Shown here piece by piece: positions 5,971 through 7,448 of a stretch of 7,448 bases of DNA. A model generated the notes under the pieces. The model searched no databases. It was not told the DNA's origin and worked only from the letters and a program-made list of their open reading frames with translations. Made by a program: the position numbers and the translations under genes. Origin of the DNA: Thermodesulfobacteriota bacterium (lineage in GTDB: Bacteria; Desulfobacterota; Thermodesulfobacteria; Thermodesulfobacteriales; Thermodesulfobacteriaceae); the NCBI GenBank assembly GCA_003641645.1, contig QNAZ01000039.1:1-7448 (forward strand), given 5' to 3'. Positions within the stretch are counted from its first letter, which is position 1. Every line of letters starts with the position of its first letter.

Positions 5971-7244
5971 TTTTCTATTTCAGGAATCAGTCCTAAAGAT
6001 TTCTGAAGGCTATAATAAGCATATATCCAGTTGTATTTAGATACAGCAACCTGAGCTCTTGCTTGAGAAAGTTTTGCCAAAACAGTTGTTACATCCACTA
6101 TACTTGCAAGACCATTTTCATACTTTTTCTTAATTATCCTGTAATCTTCTTCCACACTTTTTAACCAGGCAAGTGCAGTTTCATAGTTTTCTTTTGCTGT
6201 TTGCCAGTTTTTATAATTAGTAAAAATTTCTTGTTTTATATTAAGTTCTGTGGAAATTTTTTCAAAGTTCTTTTGTTCTAAAAGAGCTCTTTCTTTTCCA
6301 AGCTTAGCAAATCTTGAAAAACCTAAAAATATAGGAAAGGTTATCCTTATTCCTGCTATAAACTCTTCATCTGGCTGAGGTAAATTTTCATATTTATAGT
6401 AACTGCTAAAGATATCTACAGATGGATAAAATTCACCTTTTACACTTTTTATTTTTTCTTCTTGAGCAAGTATCTCTTTTTTCTTAGCTTTTAATTCGGG
6501 TCTTTTAATTAATCCTATTTTAATACAATCTGCTAATTCTTTAACTTTAAATTTTTCTTCTTCAACTGGTAAAAACTCAAATTCATCTATTTTGGCAATA
6601 TCATAATTTATAAGAGTAAAAACATTGGCTTTAGCAATTTCAGCAGTATATTTGTAATTTGTTACTTTAAACTCAGCCTCTTTAACTTTTGCCTCTGCAT
6701 CAAGAACATCTGCATAAGGAGAAAGTCCTACTTCATATCTTTTTTTAGCAAATTTGAGTAAAGTTTTTGCATCTTCTAAATCTGCTAAAGCTGCTTCATA
6801 AAGAGCTTTTTGCTTAAAATATTCTAAATAAGCTTGAACTATATTAAGAGATATATTTAAGACAGTAGCTTTAATATTTTCATCTTGAGATGAAATTAAG
6901 AGAAGAGCTTCTTTATAACTATGCCAGGTTGAAAACCCAGAAAATATATTCCAGTTTAAATAAGGTCCCCATTTTTGATAATCAATGGTAGGAATATTTT
7001 TTCCTTGATCCCATTTCTGAAAACTATACTCTAAATATAAATAAGGAAAAAATTCTGATTTAACAAGATTTTTTTGGTAAAAATATTGCTCTTTTATCTT
7101 TGATGCAATGTTAATTTGAGGATTATTTTTAATCCCTATTAAAATGACATCTTCTAAAGATAAGGTTTGAATAGCCCAAAGATTGAAAGTCCAATTAAAG
7201 CTAAAAATCCAGATAAATAATATAAACCATAAAAACTTTCTCAT
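5967..7244 (-). CDS. TolC-family outer-membrane efflux channel
   Basis: A 425-residue outer-membrane protein with a signal peptide of about 24 residues (cleavage likely after LWA) and the internal twofold repeat of TolC proteins. Each half has the helix pattern with a Tyr-x-x-Gly-Leu turn and a following Asp-Val: RYEVGLSPYADVLDAEAKV (169-187) and KKYENGLASIVDVTTVLAKL (373-392). Outer-barrel strands are seen near PYLNWNIFSGF (94-104) and ITFPIFLGFSR (311-321). Three copies should form a channel-tunnel through outer membrane and periplasm. It is first in the efflux operon, behind its own promoter, with AAGGG eight bases before the ATG, which supports this start. Being encoded with the adaptor and pump, it is probably their dedicated exit duct. 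The length matches the family. Confidence 0.92.
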   Translation of the reverse strand: MRKFLWFILFIWIFSFNWTFNLWAIQTLSLEDVILIGIKNNPQINIASKIKEQYFYQKNLVKSEFFPYLYLEYSFQKWDQGKNIPTIDYQKWGPYLNWNIFSGFSTWHSYKEALLLISSQDENIKATVLNISLNIVQAYLEYFKQKALYEAALADLEDAKTLLKFAKKRYEVGLSPYADVLDAEAKVKEAEFKVTNYKYTAEIAKANVFTLINYDIAKIDEFEFLPVEEEKFKVKELADCIKIGLIKRPELKAKKKEILAQEEKIKSVKGEFYPSVDIFSSYYKYENLPQPDEEFIAGIRITFPIFLGFSRFAKLGKERALLEQKNFEKISTELNIKQEIFTNYKNWQTAKENYETALAWLKSVEEDYRIIKKKYENGLASIVDVTTVLAKLSQARAQVAVSKYNWIYAYYSLQKSLGLIPEIEK

Positions 7245-7252
7245 AAAAATTA

Positions 7253-7257
7253 CCCTT
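7253..7257 (-). promoter_or_regulatory. Shine-Dalgarno site of the TolC-family gene
   Basis: AAGGG reads on the minus strand, 8 nt before the ATG at 7244. It is the only clear ribosome site at the head of the operon; the four later genes rely on overlaps or very short gaps. Its edge touches the extended palindrome upstream. Confidence 0.6.
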
Positions 7258-7275
7258 ATGTAAGTACTTACTTAA
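7256..7275. promoter_or_regulatory. Palindromic operator candidate over the efflux operon start site
   Basis: GTAAGTACTTAC (7260-7271) is a perfect 12-bp palindrome. It extends to a 20-bp dyad at 7256-7275 with one mismatched base pair. It abuts the -10 box and covers the expected start of transcription near 7267, the usual place for a repressor. Its size and position recall TetR-family operators, many of which control efflux pumps. No regulator gene is in the window, so the binding protein is unknown. Confidence 0.6.
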
Positions 7276-7302
7276 TTTATTCTCTTTTAGATTTTCTGTC
7301 AA
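7274..7302 (-). promoter_or_regulatory. Sigma70-like promoter of the five-gene efflux operon
   Basis: A perfect -35 TTGACA (7302-7297) is followed by a 17-bp spacer and TAAATT (7279-7274), a 4-of-6 match to the -10 consensus. The predicted start near 7267 leaves a leader of about 23 nt before the TolC-family ATG. It begins ten bases after the stop of the preceding permease gene, with no hairpin terminator between. Confidence 0.7.
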
Positions 7303-7311
7303 GATAATTTT

Positions 7312-7448
7312 TTATTTTGGTGGTTCATATTTAATTAGACTGTGTTTATAGCCATAAAAGAAATAGATTAGAATTCCTAAAAAACTCCAAACCATAAATC
7401 TAATCCATGTCTCAATAGAAAGACCTAACATTATAAAAAGTAAAAAAA
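7312..7448 (-). CDS. C-terminal end of an APC-family amino-acid permease (partial)
   Basis: An open frame enters from the right edge and runs 44 codons to a TAA at 7314-7312. It encodes one hydrophobic segment and a short charged tail: ETWIRFMVW (12-20 of the visible part), then YFFYGYKHS (28-36) and KYEPPK at the end. The pattern L-x-x-E-T-W-x-R-F-x-x-W, a last membrane helix, then YFxYGxxHS is the typical end of APC-superfamily, CAT-like amino-acid permeases; this is from memory of the family. The rest of the gene is outside the window. The other two minus-strand frames hit stops early here. It is probably a separate transcription unit from the efflux operon, though without a visible terminator some readthrough is possible. 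Confidence 0.72.
   Translation of the reverse strand, partial: FLLFIMLGLSIETWIRFMVWSFLGILIYFFYGYKHSLIKYEPPK

Noticed and set aside
7312..7320. Terminator between the amino-acid permease and the efflux promoter
   Set aside because: Only about ten bases separate the stop from the -35 box, and no stem-loop with a T tract can be formed there.

Overview
This is an AT-rich (roughly 30% G+C by eye), gene-dense stretch in which every gene I can support lies on the minus strand, so it is read from the right edge to the left. An outer-membrane TolC-type channel and a lipoprotein adaptor show a diderm (Gram-negative) bacterium. The low G+C, the Lys/Glu/Ile-rich proteins and the mix of genes would fit a thermophile such as a Thermodesulfobacterium/Caldimicrobium-like member of the Thermodesulfobacteriota, but that placement is an inference from style, not proven.

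Right edge (7448-7312): the last 44 codons of an APC-superfamily amino-acid permease. Next is a short control region (about 7302-7253) with a consensus -35 (TTGACA), a 17-bp spacer, a TAAATT -10, a perfect 12-bp palindrome over the expected transcription start, and a Shine-Dalgarno site.

Centre (7244-1687): one tightly packed five-gene operon for a tripartite ABC efflux pump of the MacAB-TolC kind. The order is outer-membrane channel, lipoprotein adaptor, ATPase, permease A, permease B. The joints are a 4-nt ATGA overlap, a 7-nt overlap into a GTG start, a second ATGA overlap and a 5-nt gap, so translation is probably coupled throughout. Unlike classical MacB, ATPase and permease are separate proteins and there are two different permeases, which implies a heterodimer. 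The outer-membrane channel is encoded with the pump, so the machine may be self-contained. The substrate cannot be read from the sequence.

Left part (1685-1): a new sigma70-like promoter starts just past the stop of permease B, with a dyad around its -10. It drives a small double-CxxC zinc-ribbon protein of the BCAM0308 family, then a divergent cation/calcium exchanger (CaCA) family membrane protein. A further gene appears to start one base after the exchanger's stop and runs off the left edge.

There are no RNA genes, CRISPR arrays, insertion sequences or gene-free stretches over 300 bases. The most interesting points are the asymmetric permease pair, the palindromic operator candidate with no regulator gene in view, and the exchanger's loss of expected ion-binding residues.
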